Origin: Klenkia taihuensis
GTDB taxonomy: Bacteria > Actinomycetota > Actinomycetes > Mycobacteriales > Geodermatophilaceae
Assembly (NCBI RefSeq): GCF_900112525.1
Contig: NZ_FOMD01000001.1
Span: 434,001-498,000 of the forward strand
Length of the DNA stretch: 64,000 nt
Direction of reading: 5' to 3'
Below are positions 16,215 to 24,615 of the stretch, piece by piece. Position numbers and translations under genes: made by a program. Each line of letters starts with the position of its first letter. Within the stretch, counting starts at the first letter, position 1. Below the pieces are notes generated by a model. It searched no databases and was not told the DNA's origin. It saw nothing but the letters and a program-made list of their open reading frames with translations.

Positions 16215-16508
16215 TCGGCCGTGTCCGGGGACAGGGGGAGGATGCGCCGGCCCCCGGGCAAGGTCTCCACGGAGACGTCGTGCAACGCATGCGGGCGGGC
16301 AACCTCGCGCATTGCCGGCGTGGTTGCTCACCGGCCCGTGGCAGCGCGACTGAGCGGGCAGCAGGTCGGCTACAGGCCCGGACGACCGCTCCTGGCGTCG
16401 CGCCCACGCGGACGAGGTCCCCGGCCGCGATCTCGGCGACGAGCAGGTGTTCCCGCGGGAGCGCGGCCGGGAGCGTTTCCGCGGAAACGCGCGCAGCGTC
16501 GCTACCGG
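16215..16508. other. Lower-GC non-coding stretch with possible decayed coding fragments
   Basis: No convincing complete gene is seen on either strand. On the minus strand a short open frame from ATG 16312 reads LHDVSVETLPGGRRILPLSPDT, which looks protein-like, but it runs without an RBS into the antisense of the DUF4288-like fragment. Another minus-strand frame (LVAEIAAGDLVRVGATPG) near 16400 also looks coding-like but is out of frame with the first. This suggests decay of one or more former genes. Confidence 0.35.
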
Positions 16509-16586
16509 TCAGCGGACGGCCGAGGGGAGCAGGTCGGCGACGGACAGCAGGGCGAAGAAGGCGAGCAGCGCGACGATCGTCGTCAT
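16509..16586 (-). CDS. 25-residue hydrophobic small protein
   Basis: ATG 16586 is preceded by GGAGGT five bases upstream and overlaps the DUF1275 stop (ATGA). The 25-residue product is a single hydrophobic helix (IVALLAFFALLSV core) with a short polar end, typical of single-pass membrane miniproteins such as KdpF-like subunits. I cannot name it. The strong RBS and coupling argue that it is translated. It may bind or stabilise the upstream membrane protein. Confidence 0.5.
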   Translation of the reverse strand: MTTIVALLAFFALLSVADLLPSAVR

Positions 16587-17365
16587 CGGGGACCTCCAGG
16601 TGTCGGTGGACCCGACGGTGCCCCCGGTTCCTGCACGTCCGCGGTGGTCTCCCTGTGCGGTCCCGGTGAGGTCGCCGCACGTCCGCGGTGGAAGCGCAGC
16701 GACGCCACGACGAGCACCACCGCGACGAGGGCCAGCTGCAGGGCCGGGGCCGCGCCGGGCAGGGCCGACACCACCGCCGCGCCCGCGGCGGCACCGGCGA
16801 CCAGGCCGACCACGACCTGGACGCCCGGCAGGACCTCCCGCAGCGGACGGCGGGTGGTCAGCCGGACGACGATCCCGGTGAGCGTCCCGGTGAGGAAGGT
16901 CGTCGACAACCCCGGCACCCCGAACCGCTGCACCGTGCTGCTCTGCACCCCCAGCGCGACGGCGGTGGTCGCGAGCAGCAGCAGTGCGGCGGTGGCACCG
17001 CGGTCGGCGCCGGTCACCCACCAGCCGGCCGCGTAGCCGACCAGCAGCGCGCCCTCCACCGCCAGCGCCACGGTCACCCTGGCCGGCCACACGCCGTCCT
17101 CGCGCCGCGGTGTCCCGGCCAGCAGCGTGCCCAGCGCGACGCCGAGGCAGAACGCGAGGACCGCCGTCCCCGAGGAGAGGGCCAGGGCACCGTTGGTGGT
17201 GGTGGACGCCGTGCCCAGCAGCACCAGGTTGCCGGTCATCACGCTGGTGAACGCCCCGCCGAGCGCGAGCAGGCCGACGGCGTCGGTCGCCCCGCTGAGC
17301 GCGGCCAGCGCCGCGACCAGGACCTGCCGGGTGCGCAGGTCGCCGGACGTCGGTCGCGCGGTCAC
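16583..17365 (-). CDS. YoaK/DUF1275 family membrane protein
   Basis: The 260-residue protein has about six membrane helices and the DUF1275 hallmarks: ATDAVGLLALGGAFTSVMTGNLVLLG near the N-terminus and FLTGTLTGI in the second half. Members are putative transporters of unknown substrate. GTG 17365 is the preferred start because longer versions add an unlikely soluble tail running into the divergent lipase gene. Its Pro/Gly-rich tail ends at the ATGA that starts the 25-residue protein. Confidence 0.85.
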   Translation of the reverse strand: MTARPTSGDLRTRQVLVAALAALSGATDAVGLLALGGAFTSVMTGNLVLLGTASTTTNGALALSSGTAVLAFCLGVALGTLLAGTPRREDGVWPARVTVALAVEGALLVGYAAGWWVTGADRGATAALLLLATTAVALGVQSSTVQRFGVPGLSTTFLTGTLTGIVVRLTTRRPLREVLPGVQVVVGLVAGAAAGAAVVSALPGAAPALQLALVAVVLVVASLRFHRGRAATSPGPHRETTADVQEPGAPSGPPTPGGPR

Positions 17366-17408
17366 CCCCGCATCGTCGTCCCGCCCCGGCGCGGGCCAGG
17401 ATGCGGGC

Positions 17409-18275
17409 ATGCCTGCCTCCTTCCCCTCCCCGGCCGACGGACTGGCCATCGCCACCTACACCTGGGACGACGTCCCCGGCGCCCCGGTCGGCGTCGTCCA
17501 GGTGGTGCACGGCCTGGCCGAGCACGGCCCCCGGTACGACCGCTTCGCCCAGGCGCTGGTCGCCGCCGGGTTCGTGGTCTCCGCGGCCGACAACCGCGGG
17601 CACGGCGCCTCGGTGTCCGACGCGGTGCCGCTGGGCAGCTTCGGCGCGGCCGGCGTCGACGGGTTCGTGGCCGACATCGGCGCCCACGCCCGTCAGCTCG
17701 CCGAGCAGCACCCCGACCTGCCGCTGTTCGCCTTCGCGCACTCGCTGGGTTCCATGGGCATGCAGCTGGCCCTGCTGGACGAACCGGTCCGCTACGCCGG
17801 CGTCGTGCTCAGCGGCTCCACCACCCTCGACGGCCTCGGCGAGGTGCTGGCGGGGCTGCCCGCCGACGCGCCCGGCCTGGCCGCGTTCAACGCCGGCTTC
17901 AAGCCGCGCACCGGCTTCGAGTGGCTCAGCCGCGACGCCGCCGAGGTCGACGCGTACGTGGCCGACCCGCTGTGCGGCTTCCCCACCGAGGACGCCATCA
18001 TCGGCGGCGTCCTGGGCCAGGCCGGCCGCGCCGCCGACCCCTCGTCGGTCCGCGACGACCTGCCGCTGCTGCTGGTCTCCGGCGACCGCGACCCGGTGGG
18101 CGGTCGCGGCGGCACCAACGTCACCGCGCTCGGCGACCGCTACCGCGCCGCCGGCCTGACCGACGTCACGACCACCCTCTACCCCGAGGCCCGGCACGAG
18201 CTGGTCAACGAGACCGTCCGGGACGCCGTCACCGTCGACGTCGTCCGCTGGCTGCGCGCCCACCTGCCGGGCTGA
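17409..18275 (+). CDS. Alpha/beta hydrolase, monoacylglycerol-lipase-like
   Basis: The 288-residue cytosolic hydrolase of the lysophospholipase/monoacylglycerol lipase group has the early VVHGLAEHGPRYDRFA block and RGHGAS. Its nucleophile is in FAHSLGSMG (about 111), the acid in SGDRDPVG and the histidine in PEARHEL. The nucleophile elbow is A-H-S-L-G, a usual variant. Divergent from the DUF1275 gene (43-base gap) and convergent with the siderophore-binding gene with no spacer at all. Confidence 0.85.
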   Translation: MPASFPSPADGLAIATYTWDDVPGAPVGVVQVVHGLAEHGPRYDRFAQALVAAGFVVSAADNRGHGASVSDAVPLGSFGAAGVDGFVADIGAHARQLAEQHPDLPLFAFAHSLGSMGMQLALLDEPVRYAGVVLSGSTTLDGLGEVLAGLPADAPGLAAFNAGFKPRTGFEWLSRDAAEVDAYVADPLCGFPTEDAIIGGVLGQAGRAADPSSVRDDLPLLLVSGDRDPVGGRGGTNVTALGDRYRAAGLTDVTTTLYPEARHELVNETVRDAVTVDVVRWLRAHLPG

Positions 18276-19244
18276 TCACCCCGCCAGCTGGTCCAGCACC
18301 ACGCGGGCCGCGGCCGGGCCGGCGTTGAGGAACCACGCCTCGTCGTCGACCCGGACCGCGGTGCCGTCCGCGATCGCCGGCAGCCCCGTCCACAGCGGGC
18401 TGGCCAGCGCGGTCGCGTCCTCGGCGCCGGCCTGCACCCCGTAGAACAGGCGGTCGCCGGCGGCGCGCTGCAGCTCCTCGTCGGAGAGGTCCTGCGAGGT
18501 CCCGGTGAACCGCTGGTCGGCCGGGCGGGCGACGTCGCCGGCGGCCAGGATGCTGCCGACGAAGGAGCCGGTGCCCCAGATCCGGGTCCGGTCGCCGCTG
18601 ACCCGCACCACCGACGCCGTCGCGTCCCCGAACCCCGCGCCGACCTGCGCGGCGTCGTCCAGCAGGTCCTGCAGCAGGTCCTGGGCGGCAGCGGTGCGGC
18701 CCAGCGCGGCGGCGACCAGCAGCAGGTCCTGCTGCCAGTTCACCCCGGTGCCCTCGGTGACCACGGTCGGGGCGATCCCGGACAGCGCCGCGCCGATCGG
18801 TTCCGCGCCGACCGTGTTGACCAGCACCAGGTCCGGCTGCAGCGCTGCGATCGCCTCCAGGTCGGGCTCCAGGCGCAGCCCGACGGAGCCGACGGAGGTC
18901 AGGTCGGCGTCGGGGAAGGCGTCGGCCAGGTAGGCCGGGACCAGGCCCGCGCCGCTGGCCTGGGTGGCGCCCACCGGGACCACCCCGAGGGAGAGGACGC
19001 CGTCCAGCTGGCCGGTGCTGATGACCACCACCCGCTGCGGCTCCGCCGGGAGGGTCGTCGTCCCGCCGAAGTGCACGACGTCGCGGGGGAACTCCCCGTC
19101 GGCGGCGGTCGAGCCGTACCCCCCGGGCAGCTCCTGCGGGGCCACCCCGGACACGGGTGCGGCCGCCGCGGCGGCGTCCGGGGGCGGGTCGGCCGAGCAC
19201 GCGGTGAGGACCAGGGCCAGCAGGACGACGACGGCGCGGAGCAC
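18276..19244 (-). CDS. Iron-siderophore ABC transporter substrate-binding lipoprotein
   Basis: The 322-residue protein has a lipoprotein signal (lipobox LVLTAC, Cys near 16) and a FepB/FecB-type periplasmic-binding fold: VVVISTGQLDGVLSLGVVPVG, then ALQPDLVLVN, and a C-terminal WFLNAGP segment. It binds a ferric siderophore outside the cell for an ABC importer; no permease or ATPase genes are adjacent. Start GTG 19244 sits directly behind an iron-box-like sequence (19250-19268), so control by an IdeR/DtxR repressor is likely. Confidence 0.88.
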   Translation of the reverse strand: MLRAVVVLLALVLTACSADPPPDAAAAAAPVSGVAPQELPGGYGSTAADGEFPRDVVHFGGTTTLPAEPQRVVVISTGQLDGVLSLGVVPVGATQASGAGLVPAYLADAFPDADLTSVGSVGLRLEPDLEAIAALQPDLVLVNTVGAEPIGAALSGIAPTVVTEGTGVNWQQDLLLVAAALGRTAAAQDLLQDLLDDAAQVGAGFGDATASVVRVSGDRTRIWGTGSFVGSILAAGDVARPADQRFTGTSQDLSDEELQRAAGDRLFYGVQAGAEDATALASPLWTGLPAIADGTAVRVDDEAWFLNAGPAAARVVLDQLAG

Positions 19245-19249
19245 CTCGG

Positions 19250-19268
19250 AAGGGTAAGGGTGACCTAA
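19250..19268 (-). promoter_or_regulatory. Candidate IdeR/DtxR iron box
   Basis: On the minus strand the sequence is TTAGGTCACCCTTACCCTT. By eye 12 of 19 positions match the actinobacterial iron-box consensus TTAGGTTAGGCTAACCTAA. It ends six bases before the GTG of the siderophore-binding lipoprotein, a fitting target. It also lies about 40 bases before the rightward OYE gene, so it could affect that promoter too. Confidence 0.6.
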
Positions 19269-19307
19269 GTTCGCCTGGTCGGCGGGGCGTGCGGCACAGT
19301 CCGCGGG

Positions 19308-21176
19308 GTGGCGCTGACCGACCCGCTGGTGCTGCGCGGCCGCGTGCTGCGCAACCGGCTGGTGTTCTGCGCGCACCTGACCAACCAGGCCGTCGACCGG
19401 CTCCCGTCGCCCGCGCACACCGCCTACTACGCCGCCCGCGCCGCCGGCGGCGCCGCGCTGGTCATCACCGAGGAGCAGGCCGTCGACCCGGCCGACCAGC
19501 CCTACGAGAAGGTCGTCGACGGCACCGACCCCGCCGTCGTCGACCGGTACCGGGAGCTCGCCGCCGCGGTGCACGCCCACGGCGCACTGGTCGTCGCCCA
19601 GCTCAACCACAACGGCGGCCAGGGCAGCTCCCTGCACTCCCGCACCCCGCTGGTGGCGCCCTCCCCGGTCGCCGACCCGCTGTTCGGCGAGGTGCCGCGC
19701 GAGGCGACACCGGCTGACCTGGCCGCCGTCGTCGCCGGGTTCGCCCGGGTCGCCGGGCACGCCAGGGACGGCGGGCTGGACGGCGTGGAGCTGCAGGCCT
19801 CCCAGTCCTCGCTGCTGCGCGCCCTCCTCGACCCCTCCACCAACCGGCGCACGGACGGCTACGGCACCGACCGCGCCCGGCTGCTGCTCGAGGTGGTCGC
19901 CGCCGTCCGCGGGGCGCTGGGGCCGGACCTGCTGCTCGGCGTCCGCCTGGCCACCGCCGAGCCCGGGGGGACGACGACGGAGGACGCCGTGGCCACCGCG
20001 CACCGGCTGGCCGCGACCGGCGCCGTGGACTGGCTGTCCACCACCACCGGCGTCGCCACCGCCTCCCTGCACCTGGTCGAGCCCTCCATGGCCGGCCCGC
20101 ACGGGTACGCGCTGCCGCTGGCCGCCCGGCTGCGGACCGCGGGCCTGCCGGTCATCGGCGTCGGCCGGGTGACCACGCCCGCCGAGGCCGAGGCCGCCCT
20201 GGCGCACTGCGACCTGGTCGGGGTGGTCCGCGGCCAGCTCGCCGACCCCGACTTCGCCGCCACGGCGTTGCGCGGCGACCCGGTGCGGGCGTGCACCGGC
20301 TGCAACGAGTGCGCCGCGGGCATCGGGGCCGGCCTGCCGATGCGCTGCGTGCAGGGCGTGCTGCCGGTGCCCGCCGTCCCGGCCCGGGCGCGGCACGTCG
20401 TGGTGGTCGGCGGCGGACCGGCCGGGCTCCGGGCCGCCGCGCACGCCGCCGCCCGCGGCCACCGGGTGACGCTGCTGGAGGCCGCCGAGCGGCTCGGCGG
20501 GGCGCTCGCCCTGGCCGCCACCGCGCCCGGGCGGGGGGAGCTGGCCGGGTTCGTCGAGGCCGACGTCCGGGCGTGCGCGGAGCACGGCGTCGACGTCCGC
20601 ACCGGGGTGCGCGCCCGTGACGAGGACCTGGTCGAGCTGCGGCCCGACGTCGTCGTCCTGGCCTGCGGCGCGGTCCCGGCCCGGCCGGCCTGGGCCGGGG
20701 ACGCCGAGCGGGTGGTCGACGTCGCCGACGTGCTCGCCGGGGTGGCCGCGCCGTCCGGTCGGGTCCTGGTGGTCGACGAGCTCGGCGGCCCGCACGCCAC
20801 CTCCACCGCGGAGCTCCTCGCCGCCCGGGGCTGCGCGGTCGAGGTGGTCACCGGGGCGCTGGTCGCCGCGCAGCGGCTGGGCCCGACGCTGGACCGCGGG
20901 CCCTGGCACCGGCGGGCCGCGGCGGCCGGGATCGTGCAGACGGTGGAGCGGGTGCCGCTGTCGGTGCAGGACGGCGTCGTGACCCTGCTGCACCACCTGA
21001 CCGGGGACGTCGAGGAGCGGGTGGTGGACTGGGTCGTGGCCGCCACCCCGCCCGACCCCGTGCCGGGCCCCGCCGTGCCCGCCGGCGTCGCGGTGCACCG
21101 GGTCGGCGACTGCCTCGCCCCGGCCGGCCTCGCGGTGGCCGTGGCGACGGCGGAGCGGGTGGTGGGGTCGTGGTGA
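19308..21176 (+). CDS. Mycofactocin-system FadH/OYE family oxidoreductase (second copy)
   Basis: The 622-residue protein has the same three-part architecture as the 7559-9475 enzyme: FMN barrel (STNRRTDGYGTDRARLL, about 181-197), 4Fe-4S cysteines (CTGCNECAAG ... RCVQG, about 328-350) and a Rossmann FAD/NAD part from VVVVGGGPAGLRAAAHAAARG. It opens the second mycofactocin block and overlaps mftE by GTGA, so it is translated with the maturation peptidase. Probably an electron-transfer partner or client of mycofactocin; substrate unknown. Confidence 0.9.
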   Translation: MALTDPLVLRGRVLRNRLVFCAHLTNQAVDRLPSPAHTAYYAARAAGGAALVITEEQAVDPADQPYEKVVDGTDPAVVDRYRELAAAVHAHGALVVAQLNHNGGQGSSLHSRTPLVAPSPVADPLFGEVPREATPADLAAVVAGFARVAGHARDGGLDGVELQASQSSLLRALLDPSTNRRTDGYGTDRARLLLEVVAAVRGALGPDLLLGVRLATAEPGGTTTEDAVATAHRLAATGAVDWLSTTTGVATASLHLVEPSMAGPHGYALPLAARLRTAGLPVIGVGRVTTPAEAEAALAHCDLVGVVRGQLADPDFAATALRGDPVRACTGCNECAAGIGAGLPMRCVQGVLPVPAVPARARHVVVVGGGPAGLRAAAHAAARGHRVTLLEAAERLGGALALAATAPGRGELAGFVEADVRACAEHGVDVRTGVRARDEDLVELRPDVVVLACGAVPARPAWAGDAERVVDVADVLAGVAAPSGRVLVVDELGGPHATSTAELLAARGCAVEVVTGALVAAQRLGPTLDRGPWHRRAAAAGIVQTVERVPLSVQDGVVTLLHHLTGDVEERVVDWVVAATPPDPVPGPAVPAGVAVHRVGDCLAPAGLAVAVATAERVVGSW

Positions 21177-21865
21177 TCCTGGGGTCGGCGCGGTCGCCGG
21201 AGGTGGTGGAGCGGCCCACGGTCGTCGTCCCGCTGGGGTCGGTGGAGCAGCACGGGCCGCACCTGCCGCTGGCGACCGACACCGCCGTCGCCGCGGCGGC
21301 CGCGGCCGGCCTGGTGGGGCGGCGGCCCGACCTGCTGCTGGCCCCGGCCGTCCCCTACGGCGCGAGCGGCGAGCACGAGGGCTTCCCCGGCACCGTCTCG
21401 ATCGGCACCGGGGCGCTGCGCACGCTGCTGGTCGAGCTGGGCCGCTCGGCCGGGTTGTGGGCCGGGCGGGTGCTGGTGGTGAACGGCCACGGCGGCAACC
21501 TGGACGCGCTGCGCTCGTCGGTCCCCCTGCTGCGGCACGAGGGCCGGGACGTCGCCTGGTTCCCGTGCGGCGTCCGCGGCGGCGACGCGCACGCCGGGCG
21601 CACCGAGACGTCGCTGATGTTGCACGTGGAACCCGGCGCGGTCCGGCCGGAGCTGGCCGAGGCGGGGGAGACCGCGCCGGTGGCGGAGCTGCTGCCCCGG
21701 CTGCGGGCCGGCGGGCTGGCCGCGGTCAGCCCGAACGGTGTGCTCGGCGACCCGGCGGGCGCCTCGGCGGACGAGGGTGCACGGATGCTGGCCGACCTGG
21801 TCGACCGGCTGGCCGCCGCGGTGCAGACCTGGGACGTGGGCGCCGACGGGCGGCTGGCCGGGTGA
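21170..21865 (+). CDS. mftE: Mycofactocin precursor peptidase MftE (creatininase family)
   Basis: The 231-residue creatininase-fold metallopeptidase has metal-ligand motifs GSVEQHGPHLPLATD (about 22-36), EHEGFPGT and NGHGGN. MftE cleaves modified MftA to release the C-terminal Val-Tyr-derived dipeptide moiety. Start GTG 21170 or 21173, overlapping the stop of the OYE gene; its own stop overlaps the GTG of mftF. Length is typical. Confidence 0.95.
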   Translation: MVILGSARSPEVVERPTVVVPLGSVEQHGPHLPLATDTAVAAAAAAGLVGRRPDLLLAPAVPYGASGEHEGFPGTVSIGTGALRTLLVELGRSAGLWAGRVLVVNGHGGNLDALRSSVPLLRHEGRDVAWFPCGVRGGDAHAGRTETSLMLHVEPGAVRPELAEAGETAPVAELLPRLRAGGLAAVSPNGVLGDPAGASADEGARMLADLVDRLAAAVQTWDVGADGRLAG

Positions 21866-23265
21866 CCCTGCCCGCCCCGCCCGCCGACCGGTTGCCCGAC
21901 GGGTTCCGGGTGGTGCTCGACCCCCGCACCCGGCGGCGGGACGGCGGCGCCGCCCTGCTCGGCGGCTCCCCGCTGCGCCTGCTGCGACTGGCCCCCCGCG
22001 CCCGCGCGCTGTTGACCGGCGACGCGCTGACCGTCACCGACCCCACCACCGCGGCGCTCGCCGCCCGGCTGCTCGACGCCGGCCTCGCCCACCCGCACCT
22101 GCCCCCGGTCGACCCGGCCGACGTCACCGTCGTCGTCCCGGTCAAGGACCGCACCGCCGAGCTCGACCGCCTGCTGCGCGCGCTGCGCGCCGACCTGCCC
22201 GGCACCCCGCTGCTCGTGGTGGACGACGGCTCGGCCGACCCCGCCGCCACCGCCGGCGTCTGCGCCGCCTCCGGTGCCCGGGTCATCCGGCACGCGACCG
22301 CCCGTGGGCCGTCCGCCGCCCGCAACGCCGGCCTCGCCGCCGCGACCACCACCGCCGTCGCGTTCGTCGACTCCGACTGCGTGCCGGTGCCCGGGTGGCT
22401 GGGCGTGCTCGCCGCGCACCTGGTCGACCCCCGGCTGGCGGTCGTCGCCCCCCGGGTCGTCGCGCTGCCCGCGGACCGGCCCGGCTGGGTCGGCGCCTAC
22501 GAGGACGCCGTCAGCGCGCTGGACATGGGACCGCGCCCGGCCCCCGTCGCCCCGCTGACCGGCGTCTCCTACGTGCCCAGCGCCGCCCTGCTCGCCCGGC
22601 GCACCGCCCTCGGCGGCGGCTTCGACGAGGACATGCAGGTCGCCGAGGACGTCGACCTGGTGTGGCGGCTGGCCGCCGCCGGCTGGCGGGTCCGCTACGA
22701 CCCGGTCGCCCGGGTCGCCCACGAGCACCCCGCCCGCACCGGGGCCTGGCTGCGCCGCCGGGCCTACTACGGCACCGGCGCCGCGCTGCTCGCGCAGCGG
22801 CACGGCTCCGCCGTCGCGCCGGTGGTCATGTCGCCCTGGTCGGCCGCCGCCTGGGGCCTGGCGCTGCTCGGCGGGCGGCCGGGGCTGCTCGGCGCGGCCG
22901 CGGTGCTCGGCGGCGCGACGGCGAAGCTCGCCCCGCGGCTGGGCGACCCGCCGCCCGCCGGTCTCGCCGCGACCCTCGTCGTCCGCGGCTCCTGGTCGGC
23001 CGGGCGCACCCTGGCCCGGTCGGTCACCCGGCACCACTGGCCGCTCGTCGTCCCGCTGCTGGGCACCCGCCGGGTCCGCCGGCTGGTCCTGGCCGCCGCG
23101 GCCGTCGACGCCGCCGGCGCCTGGTGGCCGCACCGCCACGAGGTCGGCCCGCTCCGGTTCGCGGCCGGTCGGCGGCTCGAGGACCTGGCCTACGGCGCCG
23201 GGCTCTGGCGGGGTGCACTGCGGGCACGCAGCGTTCGCGCGCTGTCGCCCGCCCGGCCACGCTGA
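21862..23265 (+). CDS. mftF: Mycofactocin glycosyltransferase MftF
   Basis: The 467-residue GT2-fold glycosyltransferase has an N-terminal PqqD-like winged segment (about 1-80), a GT-A domain with VVVPVKDRT, VVDDGSAD, the DxD-like FVDSDCVPVPGW and EDVDLVWRL, and a C-terminal helical membrane-associated part rich in Ala/Leu. MftF adds beta-1,4-glucose units to premycofactocin. GTGA overlap with mftE marks a single operon. The large C-terminal region matches the family. Confidence 0.95.
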   Translation: MTLPAPPADRLPDGFRVVLDPRTRRRDGGAALLGGSPLRLLRLAPRARALLTGDALTVTDPTTAALAARLLDAGLAHPHLPPVDPADVTVVVPVKDRTAELDRLLRALRADLPGTPLLVVDDGSADPAATAGVCAASGARVIRHATARGPSAARNAGLAAATTTAVAFVDSDCVPVPGWLGVLAAHLVDPRLAVVAPRVVALPADRPGWVGAYEDAVSALDMGPRPAPVAPLTGVSYVPSAALLARRTALGGGFDEDMQVAEDVDLVWRLAAAGWRVRYDPVARVAHEHPARTGAWLRRRAYYGTGAALLAQRHGSAVAPVVMSPWSAAAWGLALLGGRPGLLGAAAVLGGATAKLAPRLGDPPPAGLAATLVVRGSWSAGRTLARSVTRHHWPLVVPLLGTRRVRRLVLAAAAVDAAGAWWPHRHEVGPLRFAAGRRLEDLAYGAGLWRGALRARSVRALSPARPR

Positions 23266-23304
23266 CCCGGGAACAAGACCTCCCGGTCCGGCCTTGCCCC
23301 TCCC

Positions 23305-24561
23305 GTGCCGCCCTCCCAGCCCGCGCTCAGCCCGCTCAAGGTCACCCTGGTCCTCGGTGCCTTCGTCGCGCTCGGCCCGCTGACCATCGACCTGTACCTG
23401 CCGGCGCTGCCCACCATCGCCAGCGACCTGATGACCACCGACGCCGCGGTGCAGCTCACCCTGACCGGCACGTTCGCCGGCCTCGCGCTCGGCCAGCTCG
23501 TCCTCGGCCCGCTCTCCGACGCCGTCGGCCGGCGCAAGCCGCTGCTGGCCGGCACCGCGCTGCACGTGCTGGCCTCGCTGCTCATCCTCGTCGCGCCGAC
23601 GGTGGAGGTCCTCGGCGCGCTGCGGGTGCTGCAGGGCATCGGGTCGGCCGCCGGCGCCGTGGTCGCCCTCGCCGTCGTCCGGGACCTGTACTCCGGCCGG
23701 GCCGCGGCCAGCCTGCTGTCCCGGCTGTTCCTGGTCATCGGCGTCGCCCCGGTGCTCGCGCCCACCCTGGGCGGGGAGCTGCTGCGGTTCACCTCCTGGC
23801 GGGGGCTGTTCGTCGCGCTGGCCCTCATCGGCACCGCCTCGCTGGTCGCGGTCGCCCTCACGCTGCCCGAGACGCTGCCGGCCCGGCACCGGCACCCGCT
23901 GCGCTTCCGCCGCACCGTCACCGACTACGGCCGGCTGTTCCGCGACCGGGCCTACGTCGGTCTCGTGCTCGTGGCCGGCCTGGTCATCGCCGGGCTGTTC
24001 AGCTACGTCTCCGGCGCCTCGTTCGTCTACCAGCAGCAGTTCGGCCTCGACGAGCAGCAGTTCGGCCTGCTGTTCGGCGCCGGGGCGGTCTTCCTGATCG
24101 GCACCACCCAGTTCAACCCCGTGCTGCTGCGCCGCACCTCCCCCCAGGTGCTGCTCACCGTCGCGGTGCTCGCCGGGCTGGTCTCGGCCACCCTCCTGGT
24201 GGTCACCGCCGCCACCGGGTTCGGCGGCCTGTTCGGCGTCGCCGTCCCGCTGTGGCTGGTGCTGGCCAGCGCCGGGCTCGGCATGCCCAACGCCCCCGCC
24301 CTCGCGCTGTCCCGGCACGGCGAGGCCGCCGGCACCGCCGCCGCGCTGCTGGGTGCGGTGCAGTTCGGCGTCGGCGCCGCCGTCTCCCCGGTCGTCGGCC
24401 TGCTCGGCAACGACGCCCTCGCGCTCGGGTCGGTCATCCTGGCTGCCGCGGCGCTGGCGGTGCTGGTGCTGTTCCTGGTCGTGCGGCCCAGGTCCCTGCC
24501 CGACGTCGACGAGCCCGCCGTGGTGCAGGAGGCGGAGGTCCCTGGCGTGATCGCCCGGTAG
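23305..24561 (+). CDS. MFS drug-efflux transporter, Bcr/CflA type
   Basis: The 418-residue twelve-helix transporter has the Bcr/CflA signature: LGPLTIDLYLPALPTIASDL in helix 1, LGQLVLGPLSDAVGRRKPLL (motif A) and ATLGGELLRF-like motif C region. It probably exports a drug or metabolite by proton antiport. It lies 39 bases after mftF and could be co-transcribed with it; a weak CCGGGA/TCCCGG stem (23267-23286) is in between. GTG 23305 has no clear RBS. Confidence 0.88.
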   Translation: MPPSQPALSPLKVTLVLGAFVALGPLTIDLYLPALPTIASDLMTTDAAVQLTLTGTFAGLALGQLVLGPLSDAVGRRKPLLAGTALHVLASLLILVAPTVEVLGALRVLQGIGSAAGAVVALAVVRDLYSGRAAASLLSRLFLVIGVAPVLAPTLGGELLRFTSWRGLFVALALIGTASLVAVALTLPETLPARHRHPLRFRRTVTDYGRLFRDRAYVGLVLVAGLVIAGLFSYVSGASFVYQQQFGLDEQQFGLLFGAGAVFLIGTTQFNPVLLRRTSPQVLLTVAVLAGLVSATLLVVTAATGFGGLFGVAVPLWLVLASAGLGMPNAPALALSRHGEAAGTAAALLGAVQFGVGAAVSPVVGLLGNDALALGSVILAAAALAVLVLFLVVRPRSLPDVDEPAVVQEAEVPGVIAR

Positions 24562-24563
24562 CG

Positions 24564-24580
24564 GTCACCATGGCGGTGAC
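24564..24580. promoter_or_regulatory. Inverted repeat upstream of the GAF regulator
   Basis: GTCACC-ATGGC-GGTGAC, six-base arms with a five-base spacer, lies between the MFS stop and the regulator GTG at 24616. It is a candidate operator, possibly autoregulatory. It could equally arise by chance at this GC content. Confidence 0.3.
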
Positions 24581-24615
24581 ATGAGCCACCGGGCAGCGTT
24601 GCCTCGGGTGACCGC

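Noticed and set aside
16509-18263. 584-codon minus-strand frame through the lipase gene
   Set aside because: It is a low-complexity shadow of the lipase and DUF1275 genes; only its last 25 codons have an RBS and sensible sequence.
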